NCBI RefSeq assembly: GCF_001678675.1
Contig: NZ_LZRN01000007.1
Span: 1 to 64,000, forward strand
From: Gelidibacter algens
Lineage (GTDB): Bacteria; Bacteroidota; Bacteroidia; Flavobacteriales; Flavobacteriaceae
DNA length: 64,000 nt
Direction: 5' to 3'
In this document: positions 42,931 through 51,453 of the stretch, one piece after another
How positions within the stretch are numbered: the stretch's first letter is position 1
Layout: every line of letters starts with the position of its first letter
Made by a program: the position numbers and the translations under genes
The notes under the pieces: model-generated
What the model saw: only the letters and a program-made list of their open reading frames with translations
Database searches by the model: none
What the model was told of the DNA's origin: nothing

Positions 42931-44769
42931 ATGACGAAGCAGGAGGAAATAGGGTTAGTAAGTGCCAAAGAAGTCGCCAAGGCCGTTAATATGGACAAGT
43001 ATGGCGTTTTAGGTACTTTCAGCGGTTGGGTGCTCATGAAAGTCCTTAAGATATCTACACTAAATAAAGTCTACAATCGGAATAAGCACTTGAAAAACGT
43101 TGAATTTCTGGATGCTCTTTTAGGAGATTTCCAGATCCGATTTGAGATTCCCGAAGACGATTTGAAACGTTTGCCAAAAGATGGCGCCTACATTACTGTA
43201 TCCAACCATCCGCTTGGAGGTATTGACGGAATTTTATTGCTCAAACTAATGCTGGAGCAACGGGAAGATTTTAAGATCATTGGCAATTTTCTGTTGCACC
43301 GGATTGAGCCGATGAAACCATTTATTATGCCTGTCAATCCTTTTGAAGACCGGAAAGATGTCAAATCGAGTGTTGTGGGATTTAAGAATGCCATTTTGCA
43401 TTTGCGCAACGGCCATCCGTTGGGCATATTTCCAGCAGGCGAAGTCTCCACTTACAGAGATGGGAAATTAGTCATTGACCGTCCCTGGGAAGAATCTGCC
43501 ATGAAGCTGGTTCAGAAAGCCGAAGTGCCAGTGGTACCTATATATTTTCATGCCAAAAACAGCAAGCTTTTTTATAAACTCTCCAAAATCAGTGATACGT
43601 TTAGGACTGCTAAATTGCCTTCTGAAGTGCTGACCCAAAAGCGCCGCGTCATTAAAGTACGAATTGGAAGACCAATTGCAGTAGCAGATCAGAAAGAATA
43701 CACCACCTTAAAAGAATTTTCTGAGTTTTTAAGAAGGAAAACCTATATGCTGGCCAATAGCTTTGACGAAAAAGGGAAGTTTCTCAGCACCATATCCTCT
43801 ACTTTAAAAGTGCCAAAACCGATTAAAAATATTGTCACGCCAGTTAGTGTGGATAGTATGAAAAAGGAGGTGGATTATTTACGCAACAATGATGGCCGAC
43901 TTTTGGAAAGTAAAAATTACGAAGTCTTTTTAACCGATTCAAAAAACATTCCCAATATTCTGCGAGAGATTGGACGCTTGCGCGAAATTACCTTTAGAGA
44001 AGTTGGCGAAGGGACCAATCAATCCATTGATTTAGATCCGTTTGATAACTATTACCATCACATGTTTTTGTGGGATAAAGACGCCAATAAATTAGCGGGT
44101 GCATACCGCATGGGCTTGGGGTCAAAAATATTTGCGAAGTACGGTATTGACGGGTTTTATCTTCAAGATCTGTTTCGTTTTGAACCCGAACTTTATAAAA
44201 TGATGAGCGAATCTATTGAAATGGGGCGCGCCTTCATCATTAAAGACTACCAACTTAAACCAATGCCATTATTCCTCTTATGGAAGGGCATTGTGCACAC
44301 CACCTTGCGCTATCCGGAGCACAAGTATTTAATTGGTGGTGTGACCATTAGCGATAAGTTTACCAATTTTTCAAAATCGCTCATGATAGAGTTCATGAAA
44401 TCAAACTATTATGATCCTTATATTGCCCAATACGTGCATCCTAAAAAGGAATTTAAGGTGAAATTAAAAGATGCCGATAAGGATTTTGTCTTTGATGAAA
44501 CCGCAGCCGATTTGGTAAAATTTGACAAAATAATTGATGAGCTTGAACCAGGAACTTTACGTTTGCCAGTGCTTATCAAAAAATACATCAAACAAAATGC
44601 AAAAGTGGTGGCGTTTAACGTGGATCCGTTATTCAACAACGCTGTAGATGGATTAATGTACATCAGAATAGCCGACTTACCAGAAAGCACCGTCAAACCT
44701 GTGATGGAAGAATTTCAAGCCGAAATGGAGCGTAAGTTTGCAGAGAATGGGGATACTTCTGAAAACTGA
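42931..44769 (+). CDS. Fused lysophospholipid acyltransferase / GNAT N-acyltransferase (aminolipid synthase-like)
   Basis: About 612 residues with two enzymes in one chain. Residues about 50-280 form a PlsC-type O-acyltransferase: SNHPLGGIDG carries the NHx4D catalytic motif and FPAGEVSTYRDG is the glycerol-phosphate-type motif. Residues about 330-600 resemble the hemolysin/OlsB-type N-acyltransferase (REITFREVGEGT, DLDPFDNYYHHMFLWDKDANKLAGAYRMG, SIEMGRAFI). The same two activities make ornithine lipids (OlsF in other bacteria) or glycine lipids in Bacteroidota. Start at ATG 42931; an in-frame TTG at 42901 is less likely. Confidence 0.85.
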   Translation: MTKQEEIGLVSAKEVAKAVNMDKYGVLGTFSGWVLMKVLKISTLNKVYNRNKHLKNVEFLDALLGDFQIRFEIPEDDLKRLPKDGAYITVSNHPLGGIDGILLLKLMLEQREDFKIIGNFLLHRIEPMKPFIMPVNPFEDRKDVKSSVVGFKNAILHLRNGHPLGIFPAGEVSTYRDGKLVIDRPWEESAMKLVQKAEVPVVPIYFHAKNSKLFYKLSKISDTFRTAKLPSEVLTQKRRVIKVRIGRPIAVADQKEYTTLKEFSEFLRRKTYMLANSFDEKGKFLSTISSTLKVPKPIKNIVTPVSVDSMKKEVDYLRNNDGRLLESKNYEVFLTDSKNIPNILREIGRLREITFREVGEGTNQSIDLDPFDNYYHHMFLWDKDANKLAGAYRMGLGSKIFAKYGIDGFYLQDLFRFEPELYKMMSESIEMGRAFIIKDYQLKPMPLFLLWKGIVHTTLRYPEHKYLIGGVTISDKFTNFSKSLMIEFMKSNYYDPYIAQYVHPKKEFKVKLKDADKDFVFDETAADLVKFDKIIDELEPGTLRLPVLIKKYIKQNAKVVAFNVDPLFNNAVDGLMYIRIADLPESTVKPVMEEFQAEMERKFAENGDTSEN

Positions 44770-44947
44770 GATGAATTTTTGAGTGTGTAGGCTTAATACT
44801 TAATCTTAATTTACATTAGGGAAAAAGAATCGTTTTTTGATTTTCAATTCAATAATTTTTCATGGATTGACTCATTACCTTTATTTCTAAATAAAATATT
44901 TTTATATTACTACTGACGAAAATTACACATTACATCAGCATTTATAG

Positions 44948-44976
44948 AAAAAAGCCAAACCTATACCGGTTTGGCT
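44948..44976 (-). terminator. Rho-independent terminator of the DUF4870 gene
   Basis: Stem AGCCAAACC (44953-44961) with GGTTTGGCT (44968-44976), 6-base loop, and on the minus strand a T run (plus-strand A 44948-44953). A short CTTT follows on the plus strand, so it may also help end the acyltransferase transcript. Confidence 0.85.
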
Positions 44977-44992
44977 CTTTAATTAACAATGT

Positions 44993-45448
44993 TTAAAGTG
45001 ATTTAAACCAGTCCTGAAAATAGGTCCCCAAAACAGGGGTCAATTTTTTTTCACCTCCAACGGCACCAATCAAGCTCATGATCCAAAGCACAAAAATACC
45101 CAAGTTGAGAATCCAGCCCACAAAAGGAATAAAGCTCAATAAAATACCGCAGAGCATTAGCCCTAGCATTTGTCTAATGTAAAAGGAACCAAATTCACTT
45201 TTTGCGTTGTTGTTCATCACCAGGGCAACAATCCAGCCAATTAAGGTAATATGGGCAATTAGGGCAATATTTTTGCCGTCTTTAGAAGCATCGTTTACAT
45301 CGTTTTCAAAATCATTGGCACTGTGTCTAGTGTCCTCAGAGAACTCATTTGCTCGCTGTCTTGTATCATCCGTGAATTCTCTTTTATTGTCGTTTTTATC
45401 GTCCAACATATCGTTGAGGTCGTTTCCTAAATTTTGATCGTTAGCCAT
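44993..45448 (-). CDS. DUF4870 (Tic20-like) membrane protein
   Basis: A 151-residue protein starting MANDQNLGNDLNDMLDDKND. The first 60 residues are hydrophilic with repeated FTDDTRQRANEFSEDTRHSANDFENDVND units of about 11 residues. The rest has three to four membrane spans (IALIAHITLIGWIVALVMNNN; GSFYIRQMLGLMLCGILLSFIPFVGWILNLGIFVLWIMSLIGAV), the DUF4870/Tic20-like signature. I use ATG 45448; longer in-frame upstream ATGs would run into the promoter and the neighbouring gene. Function unknown. Confidence 0.87.
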   Translation of the reverse strand: MANDQNLGNDLNDMLDDKNDNKREFTDDTRQRANEFSEDTRHSANDFENDVNDASKDGKNIALIAHITLIGWIVALVMNNNAKSEFGSFYIRQMLGLMLCGILLSFIPFVGWILNLGIFVLWIMSLIGAVGGEKKLTPVLGTYFQDWFKSL

Positions 45449-45500
45449 TTGTAAAGTTTTAAGAGTTAGAACTTTAAAGGTAGCAAAAAAACACATCGGT

Positions 45501-45887
45501 TTACAAAAAAGCTTTATCGACTGGTTCCCATAGTTCAATTTTATGACCGTCATTGTCCAAGATCCAACCAAATTTGCCATATTCATATGTTTGCATTTCT
45601 CCAATTATGGTGACGCCCTCTTCCTTTAAAATGACAAGTAATGCTTCTAGGTTTTCTACACGATAATTAAACATGAACTCATTTTTTGAAGGCTCAAAAT
45701 AGGTAGTCTCCTGAGGGAAGGGACTCCATTGCGTAGAACAATCGTTGCCTTCCTTATCTTTCCACCAAAAAGTACAGCCATAATCATCAGTATTGAATCC
45801 TAGGTGTTTCTTGTACCACGCTTTTGAAGCGTTTGTGTCTTTGCTCTTAAAGAACAAGCCTCCAATACCAGTTACTCTTTTTTTCAT
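45501..45887 (-). CDS. VOC family (glyoxalase-like) protein
   Basis: A 128-residue single-copy vicinal-oxygen-chelate protein with two beta-alpha-beta-beta-beta modules: KRVTGIGGLFFKSKDTNASKAWYKKHLGFNTDDYGCTFWWKD and MFNYRVENLEALLVILKEEGVTIIGEMQTYEYGKFGWILDNDGHKIELWEPVD. The last segment carries the Glu metal ligand of the family. Could be a dioxygenase, resistance protein or isomerase; the substrate is not evident. Confidence 0.9.
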   Translation of the reverse strand: MKKRVTGIGGLFFKSKDTNASKAWYKKHLGFNTDDYGCTFWWKDKEGNDCSTQWSPFPQETTYFEPSKNEFMFNYRVENLEALLVILKEEGVTIIGEMQTYEYGKFGWILDNDGHKIELWEPVDKAFL

Positions 45888-45961
45888 GAGCTCTTCTATT
45901 TTTTATATTCCCGAGATTCAATAGCTATCGTTAGGAAATCTTATTGAACTAGTGTGTTTTT

Positions 45962-46022
45962 GCCACGAATACACCACTGTATTTCATTGACATTTCCAGA
46001 CCATCATTCGTGAATATGTGGC
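45962..46022. repeat. Imperfect inverted repeat (GCCACGAATACAC)
   Basis: GCCACGAATACAC (45962-45974) and GTGAATATGTGGC (46010-46022) are inverted with 10 of 13 matches, forming a potential long hairpin between the VOC and DUF1801 genes. A related CACCATGAATACACGG sequence occurs at about 31024-31039. Confidence 0.42.
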
Positions 46023-46029
46023 GATAATT

Positions 46030-46488
46030 TTACCTACTCTTCACATTTTTTTCATACACAGCAATCCACTCTTCAACTGACATTTTCGATGCGAGTTTTC
46101 CAATCAGTTCAAAAGGAATATCCTCCAGGTTCTTAAATCGAATACAGCTTTTGCCCATATCTAATTTGCGTTTGGAATATTTGGGATATTCTGTAACAAA
46201 CCAATCGTGTATTTCTGGTGCGGCATATATACCGCTATGATATAAATTGATTGAATTTTTTTGTGAGGCAAAGCTCATAAATGGCAAGGGTTCAGATGTG
46301 TTGCAATGATAGCCGCCTGGATAAATGCTAAGCGGTACATAATAACTAATCATGCCATATTGAATGCCTTCTTCAAAACCTTTGGGTAAGTTGTCCTTAA
46401 TGATTTTGCTCAATTTTTTTAAAGTGCTTCTGCGTTCTTCTGGCACTTGGTCAATATAATCTTTTGGTGAAATTGCTTTGTAAGGCAT
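46030..46488 (-). CDS. DUF1801 domain protein
   Basis: A 152-residue soluble protein. The family core YIDQVPEERRSTLKKLSKIIKDNLPKGFEEGIQYGMISYYVPLSIYPGGYHC, followed by LPFMSFASQKNSINLYHSGIYAAPEIHDWF and LDMGKSCIRFKNLEDIPFELIGKLASKM, fits DUF1801 (YdhG-like, frataxin-like fold). Such proteins are implicated in iron or stress handling but the role is not established. Five bases separate it from the upstream DUF4199 gene, so the two are co-transcribed. Confidence 0.88.
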   Translation of the reverse strand: MPYKAISPKDYIDQVPEERRSTLKKLSKIIKDNLPKGFEEGIQYGMISYYVPLSIYPGGYHCNTSEPLPFMSFASQKNSINLYHSGIYAAPEIHDWFVTEYPKYSKRKLDMGKSCIRFKNLEDIPFELIGKLASKMSVEEWIAVYEKNVKSR

Positions 46489-46493
46489 GCTAT

Positions 46494-46958
46494 TTAGTTT
46501 TTACGTTGTAAAATTAACCCTGAAATCAAGGACATTATAAATCCAATTACTGTAACAAGCACAAGCATAAACAACGCGGCCGTGGTACTTGTCATTTTTA
46601 TAATCTCGTCCGCTCTCCCTTGGTCTCTAAGCATTTGTTCATAATTATCAAAAAAGGAAGGGTTAATAAATTTTGTGTAGACAAAATCGGCAACGGCCAC
46701 ACCAACACCAACCAATATAGAAATGAGGACACCAATGGCGAGTGCTTTTCCAATGGAAATTATCCCATTATTGACACGATCTCTGTAATGCTTAATGCCA
46801 AAATAGACAAACGACAAGGATAAGAATATGGAAACATAGCCCAAAATTTCATTGGTGGAAGACTCTAATTTGTCAACTCCCAAAATGAGGTGTAATGTAA
46901 AAATAACAACTCCCGTCAGTAATCCGTAAATTCCATATTTTAAAACTGTGCTTTTCAT
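46494..46958 (-). CDS. DUF4199 membrane protein
   Basis: A 154-residue inner membrane protein with four hydrophobic segments (residues about 8-26, 37-55, 75-98 and 128-150). The overall pattern (TVLKYGIYGLLTGVVIFTLHLILG; IISIGKALAIGVLISILVGVGVAVADFVYTKFINPSFFDNYEQMLRDQG) matches DUF4199, common in Bacteroidota. No function is known. Its neighbour upstream is a membrane-anchored LuxR-type regulator on the same strand, a pairing I recall from other flavobacteria, which suggests a functional link. Confidence 0.9.
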   Translation of the reverse strand: MKSTVLKYGIYGLLTGVVIFTLHLILGVDKLESSTNEILGYVSIFLSLSFVYFGIKHYRDRVNNGIISIGKALAIGVLISILVGVGVAVADFVYTKFINPSFFDNYEQMLRDQGRADEIIKMTSTTAALFMLVLVTVIGFIMSLISGLILQRKN

Positions 46959-47069
46959 GGTAGAAAACTTGTTACGTTAAATGAGTTGTCAAAACTAAAG
47001 CATATAGAAGAAAATGGACTCATACTAAAGTACCAATCCCTTCCTGCTATAGTCTAAAAATAGTCATTG

Positions 47070-47480
47070 TTATAGTATTTGAAAGTCTTTTGCTCTTTGA
47101 ACGGCTTGGGTGCGACGTTTGGCATTGAGTTTTATAAGCAAATTAGAAACATGGGTTTTGATGGTGCTTTCTGAAACAAATAATTTTTCGGCAATTTCTT
47201 TATTAGATAAACCTATGGCAATTTGTTGCAACACTTCATATTCGCGATTACTGATTTCTAAATCTGTGATTTTTTTAGAATCGATTTCTGATGATGGTCG
47301 CTCTTGTTTAAGAAGACTTTTTTTATGCAGCATTATGCCGATAAAGAAAAACACTATGGCAATAATGGCAATTGTAATTTCAATCTCTAAATTTCCAGAA
47401 ATGATAGCATAGGTGCTCAATTGAAATAGGAGCACTAAAGCTAAAATCAATGCAGCGAAAATCAGAATGGTTTTCTTCAT
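47070..47480 (-). CDS. Membrane-anchored LuxR-type HTH protein
   Basis: A 136-residue protein with two membrane spans in the first 55 residues (TILIFAALILALVLLFQLSTYAII and IAIIAIVFFFIGIMLH), a short linker, then a LuxR/NarL helix-turn-helix at residues 73-136 (LEISNREYEVLQQIAIGLSNKEIAEKLFVSESTIKTHVSNLLIKLNAKRRTQAVQRAK). There is no receiver domain. So it is a putative transcription factor tethered to the inner membrane, with the DUF4199 gene next downstream as a likely target or partner. Confidence 0.9.
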   Translation of the reverse strand: MKKTILIFAALILALVLLFQLSTYAIISGNLEIEITIAIIAIVFFFIGIMLHKKSLLKQERPSSEIDSKKITDLEISNREYEVLQQIAIGLSNKEIAEKLFVSESTIKTHVSNLLIKLNAKRRTQAVQRAKDFQIL

Positions 47481-47489
47481 GAATGAAAG

Positions 47490-48425
47490 TTAGCAAAATT
47501 TTGCTTGTATTTTATCTACAATAGTTTGCGCCAATTTCACTTTGCTTTCAACCGTCCAGCCCGCAACATGAGGACTCAGGAGCACATTTTCAGCTTTGAT
47601 GAGATATTGAAAGGCTTCTGGCATTTCTGAAGTAAACAGATCTTCAAAAGACGATTTTTCATATTCCAAAACATCCAAACCCGCTCCAAGAATTTTGCCT
47701 GATTTTAAGGCTGCAACCAAATCTTTGGTGACCACACTTTTCCCACGGGCGGTGTTAATGAGCCAAAATGGTTTTTTGAAAGCCTTAATAAAATTGGCGT
47801 TAATCATTCCTAAAGTCTTGGGAGTTTGAGGCGTATGCAAACTCACGACCTCTACTTTTTCCTGAAATTCTTCAAGGGTTACTTGTTTAGCGTTGCCATC
47901 GCCAACATTGGCTTTGATGTCATAACATACTACCTCTACTTCAAATCCGCGAAGCTTTTTGGCGAAGGCTTTCCCCATATGTCCATAGCCAATAATACCA
48001 ACGGTTTTCCCGTCCAATTCCAAACCTCTATTGGCTTCCCGAACCCATTTGCCAGTGCGCACTTCTTGATCGGCTTTATTGAGGTTGTTGAATAAGGAGA
48101 GGAGCATCCCCAACGCATGTTCTCCAACGGCGTTGCTATTGCCTTCTGGCGCTGCAATGAGATGAATACCTTTTTGCTGTGCATAATCGCCATCAATATT
48201 TTCCAATCCTGCACCCACACGTCCTATGAATTTAAGATTTTTGGCAGCATCCAAAAAAGTGTGGTCAATGCTAAAACGGCTTCTGATAATTAGGCCATCA
48301 TAGTCCTGAATTTTAGCTTCAATAGCTGCTTTTGAAGAGGTATAATCTTCATCATTTTCAAACCCCAAGGCTTTGAGCTGATTGATGAGTAAAGGATGAT
48401 TGGTATCGAGGTGGAGGATTTTCAT
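47490..48425 (-). CDS. D-isomer 2-hydroxyacid dehydrogenase (SerA-like)
   Basis: A cytoplasmic NAD-dependent dehydrogenase of about 311 residues. It has GRVGAGLENID, the dinucleotide motif GKTVGIIGYGHMGKAFAKKLRGF, SLHTPQTPKTLGMINANFIKAFKKPFWLINTARGKSVV (catalytic Arg) and the C-terminal His in LLSPHVAGWTVESKVK with Glu in GLDVLEYEK. It resembles phosphoglycerate dehydrogenase but lacks the C-terminal ACT domain, so serine synthesis is only one option. ATG 48425 (MKILHLDTNHPLL) is used; an upstream in-frame start would add 35 unlike residues. Confidence 0.9.
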   Translation of the reverse strand: MKILHLDTNHPLLINQLKALGFENDEDYTSSKAAIEAKIQDYDGLIIRSRFSIDHTFLDAAKNLKFIGRVGAGLENIDGDYAQQKGIHLIAAPEGNSNAVGEHALGMLLSLFNNLNKADQEVRTGKWVREANRGLELDGKTVGIIGYGHMGKAFAKKLRGFEVEVVCYDIKANVGDGNAKQVTLEEFQEKVEVVSLHTPQTPKTLGMINANFIKAFKKPFWLINTARGKSVVTKDLVAALKSGKILGAGLDVLEYEKSSFEDLFTSEMPEAFQYLIKAENVLLSPHVAGWTVESKVKLAQTIVDKIQAKFC

Positions 48426-48431
48426 GGCAAT

Positions 48432-48449
48432 TTCCTGCGGAAACAGGAA
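48432..48449. repeat. Short hairpin TTCCTG/CAGGAA
   Basis: TTCCTG-CGGAAA-CAGGAA lies just upstream of the dehydrogenase ATG. It might be a leader hairpin or a small dispersed repeat; no second copy was seen in the window. Confidence 0.35.
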
Positions 48450-48533
48450 TCTGGTTGTATTAGTTATAGCTTCAAATTTAGGAAAATCAACGCGATTTCT
48501 TGTAATTGGAAAGAAGAAAAGGGGATGCACTAT

Positions 48534-48905
48534 TTATATTTTTGGATACTCAGTTTGCGTTTTTTCATGCTGAACATTGCCTGTATGTGCGGTACTTAGT
48601 TTTTCAAAAAGAAGCACGTGCACTTCTTCATCGTTTTTGGTCATTGGATTGTGTTCTACACCTTTTGGAACGACAATGAGTTCACCTTCCTTAATCACTT
48701 CAGTTCTGTCTCTGAACTGCATATACAAGGTGCCTTTGATGACTTGGAACAATTCGTCTTCATTCTCATGGCTGTGCCATACAAATTCACCTTTTAGTTT
48801 GGCTAAAAGAACTTGCATGTTGTCTACAATGGCAATTTGATGTGGATGCCAATTTTTTTCAAATTTTGAAAATTTCTCGTTGATGTTGATGGGTTTCATG
48901 GTCAC
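48534..48905 (-). CDS. Cupin domain protein
   Basis: A 123-residue single-domain cupin. The motif WHSHENEDELFQVIKGTLYMQFRDRTEVIKEGELIVVPKGVEHNP supplies the metal-binding His/His/Glu/His pattern. The fold would be a small beta-barrel, possibly a dioxygenase, isomerase or sugar-binding protein. It is 108 bases upstream of the dehydrogenase gene on the same strand and may share its transcript. Confidence 0.92.
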   Translation of the reverse strand: MTMKPININEKFSKFEKNWHPHQIAIVDNMQVLLAKLKGEFVWHSHENEDELFQVIKGTLYMQFRDRTEVIKEGELIVVPKGVEHNPMTKNDEEVHVLLFEKLSTAHTGNVQHEKTQTEYPKI

Positions 48906-48939
48906 TTCCTGATATGTTAATTATCATACGATTTTTCAG

Positions 48940-48968
48940 ACCTCTCAGATTTTCAAAACCTGAGAGGT
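48940..48968. repeat. Hairpin repeat ACCTCTCAG / CTGAGAGGT
   Basis: A perfect 9-bp stem (48940-48948 with 48960-48968) around an 11-base loop that itself contains TTTTCAAAA. The placement past no gene end argues for a dispersed palindrome rather than a terminator. Confidence 0.65.
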
Positions 48969-49036
48969 TGAGGTGTTTTGTTTTTTGGTTGGATTTGTGA
49001 TTTACAACCCTACCGTCTTAAGCTCTTTTCTGAGCT

Positions 49037-49062
49037 TAAATCCACCTTCCCTTAAACAAGGG
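49037..49062. repeat. Palindrome CCTTCCC / GGGGAAGG
   Basis: CCTTCCC then TTAAACAA then GGGGAAGG; hairpin-forming and G/C-rich within an AT-rich gap. Similar in type to the sequence at 36953-36978. Confidence 0.5.
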
Positions 49063-49183
49063 GAAGGAATCTTTCGATTTGGATGTGTGTATGCTTTAGT
49101 TTTTTTGAGATATATTTCAACCTTTTTGGGTGGATTCAACGACTTGTCTTTTAAAAGTGGATTTTGCGTTAGCGTTAACTATT

Positions 49184-49262
49184 GCGTTAGCGATTGAAAT
49201 GAAAATCCTTTTGCTTTTCGCAAAAGATTGCAATGGAAAGCGCGACCTGAAAGGGAACGCCC
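49184..49262. repeat. 79-bp dispersed palindromic element (GCGTTAGCG...GAACGCC)
   Basis: Begins GCGTTAGCGATTGAAATG and ends CGCGACCTGAAAGGGAACGCC, so the ends GCGTT/AACGC are inverted. In the middle CTTTTGC (49208-49214) pairs with GCAAAAG (49220-49226). A partial copy sits at 17980-17995 and a second TTGCGTTAGCG lies 19 bases upstream (49164-49174). From memory, elements of this look are scattered in flavobacterial intergenic DNA. No gene is inside. Confidence 0.68.
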
Positions 49263-49276
49263 AAAACATTGAAAAA

Positions 49277-50650
49277 CTAAAACCCTAAAATCAATTTGGC
49301 AATCAGAAAATAGGTGAGAATCCCAAAAATATCATTACTCGTGGTAATAAAGGGTCCTGTGGCAACAGCGGCATCAATGCCCCGTTTATCCAAGAAAATA
49401 GGAATGAACGTGCCAATTAATGCAGACATAATAATGACGGCTACTAAAGCCACGCAAATGGTCAACGATTCATAATACGTGGTGTGAAATCCGAAATGGC
49501 TAATAAATAAGACCACAACTGCTATAGCGAGTCCGTTAACCAAACCTAAGATCATTTCTTTAAACAGGCGTCCTAAAATATTGCCATCAATAGTGCCATT
49601 TGCTAAACCTTGCACCACAATGGCTGAAGATTGCACCCCAACGTTTCCTGCCGTTGCCTGCACTAGCGGGATAAATAATAATAGGGCAGGAAATTTTAAC
49701 ATGGCATCGCTAAAACCACTGATAATACTTGCGGCGCCAATACCGCCAAACATCCCAATAAGTAGCCATGGTAAGCGTGCCTTGGTAAGTTGCCAGATGC
49801 TATCATCGGCTTCCACATCTCCGGTAATACCAGCTGCCAACTGATAATCTTTATCGGCTTCTTCCCTTAAAACATCAATAATGTCATCAATAGTAATACG
49901 TCCCAACAATACCATATCATCATCAACTACAGGTATGGCTTCCAGGTCATATTTTGCCATGACCTTTGCTACTTCCTCTGGGTCTTCGTCAACTTTTACA
50001 TAATCAACACTTTTGATGTAGATATCAGCAATTTTCTCATCGCTTTTTGCAACGATCAAATCCTTAAGAGACAAACGACCAATAAGTTTGTTTTGTCTAT
50101 TGACCACATAAATGGAGTGTACTCTGGTTACCTCTTTAGCCTGGCCTCTAATGCGTCGCAAACAACCTGCAACGGTCCAATTTTCATAAACCTTAACCAA
50201 CTCTTTGGCCATTAGTCCGCCGGCAGTATCCTCATCATACGCCAATAATTCAGTAATCTCAGCCTTGTGATCTTCATCTTCAATGTGCTGGATGACCTCG
50301 CGCTGGCGTTCTTCTGAAAGTTCGGCAATAATATCTGCAGCATCATCTGTGTCTAAGGCTTCAACTTCTTCTGCAATTTCCTTGGATGACAGGTTGCGCA
50401 ATACTTTTTCACGATTGTCCTCATCCAACTCCATCAAGACCTCTGAGGTGGTTTCAGAATCTAAGAGCTTGATCACATACATAGCCTCTTCCAGATCAAC
50501 TTCATCCAGAATTTCAGCAATATCAGCATAATGGATTTCACTAAAAAACTTGTGCAGTTCCTCGTCATCTCTAAGTTTGATGAGGTGCTGGACTTGTTCA
50601 ATGAGTTCGTCAGTAAGCTCAAATTGTATGTTCTCTCTTTCTTCAGCCAA
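49277..50650 (-). CDS. mgtE: Magnesium transporter MgtE
   Basis: A 457-residue Mg2+ channel. The N domain (helical, acidic: EILDEVDLEEAMYVIKLLDSETTSEVLMELDEDNREKVLRNLSSKEIAEEVEALDTDDAADIIAELSEERQREVIQHI) is followed by a pair of CBS domains (residues about 140-260; DLIVAKSDEKIADIYIKS, IPVVDDDMVLLGRITIDDIIDVLREEADKD) and five membrane spans (WLLIGMFGGIGAASIISGF; PALLLFIPLVQATAGNVGVQSSAIVVQGLANG). The GNVGVQSS signature lines the pore. The start is TTG. It follows rsmA by 11 bases. Confidence 0.95.
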   Translation of the reverse strand: MAEERENIQFELTDELIEQVQHLIKLRDDEELHKFFSEIHYADIAEILDEVDLEEAMYVIKLLDSETTSEVLMELDEDNREKVLRNLSSKEIAEEVEALDTDDAADIIAELSEERQREVIQHIEDEDHKAEITELLAYDEDTAGGLMAKELVKVYENWTVAGCLRRIRGQAKEVTRVHSIYVVNRQNKLIGRLSLKDLIVAKSDEKIADIYIKSVDYVKVDEDPEEVAKVMAKYDLEAIPVVDDDMVLLGRITIDDIIDVLREEADKDYQLAAGITGDVEADDSIWQLTKARLPWLLIGMFGGIGAASIISGFSDAMLKFPALLLFIPLVQATAGNVGVQSSAIVVQGLANGTIDGNILGRLFKEMILGLVNGLAIAVVVLFISHFGFHTTYYESLTICVALVAVIIMSALIGTFIPIFLDKRGIDAAVATGPFITTSNDIFGILTYFLIAKLILGF

Positions 50651-50661
50651 ATGATTTGATA

Positions 50662-51453
50662 TTAAGAATTAATGTCGTTTTCTATGAGTTGCGTAAGCGT
50701 GATAAACTGCTCTACGCTCAATTGTTCAGGACGTTGGTCAAAGATAAGATTAGATTTTAAATTATCAGATAAATCAAATGTTTTTAAACTGTTGCGAAGG
50801 GTTTTACGGCGTTGTTGAAATCCTGTTTTAACGACTCTAAAAAAAAGCTTTTCATCACATGGGAGGATGTAGTTTTCTTTTCGGGTCAAAAATAACACCC
50901 CAGAATCTACCTTTGGTGGTGGATTGAACACCGATGGCGGCACGGTAAACAAATAGGTGGCGTTGTAAAAAGCCTGGGTCAATACCGAAAGTATGCCATA
51001 GACCTTGCTGCCTTCCTTGGAACAGATACGCAAGGCCACTTCTTTTTGGAACATGCCTGAAAACTCCGGAATTTGATCGCGCATCTCCAACGTTTTGAAC
51101 AGAATTTGCGACGAAATATTGTAAGGGAAATTCCCGATGACTGCAAAAGGTTGCTCTTCAAAAACCTCTTTTAGATTGTACTTTAAAAAGTCTTTTTCAA
51201 TGATCCGGTCGGCAAGGTTAAGATAGTTGTTTTTAAGATAAGATACAGATTCTGTGTCAATCTCAATCACATGTATCGTAACATCTTTTTCAAGTAGATA
51301 TTTTGTCAAAACACCCATGCCAGGGCCAATTTCCAAGACGTGGTCATAACCTTTGTAGGAAAGGGAATCGGCAATTTTTTCAGCAATGCTTTCATCAGTC
51401 AGGAAATGCTGACCAAGATTTTTTTTTGCTCTGACGTGATGATCTTTGGACAT
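50662..51453 (-). CDS. rsmA: 16S rRNA (A1518/A1519) dimethyltransferase RsmA
   Basis: KsgA/RsmA dimethylates two adenines at the 3' end of 16S rRNA during 30S maturation. At 263 residues it is standard. It opens [25 protein letters not shown], with SAM motif [16 protein letters not shown] and the catalytic NFPYN motif ([14 protein letters not shown]), then [12 protein letters not shown]. Co-transcribed with mgtE (11-base gap). Upstream lies a seven-unit heptad repeat. Confidence 0.96.
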   Translation of the reverse strand: MSKDHHVRAKKNLGQHFLTDESIAEKIADSLSYKGYDHVLEIGPGMGVLTKYLLEKDVTIHVIEIDTESVSYLKNNYLNLADRIIEKDFLKYNLKEVFEEQPFAVIGNFPYNISSQILFKTLEMRDQIPEFSGMFQKEVALRICSKEGSKVYGILSVLTQAFYNATYLFTVPPSVFNPPPKVDSGVLFLTRKENYILPCDEKLFFRVVKTGFQQRRKTLRNSLKTFDLSDNLKSNLIFDQRPEQLSVEQFITLTQLIENDINS

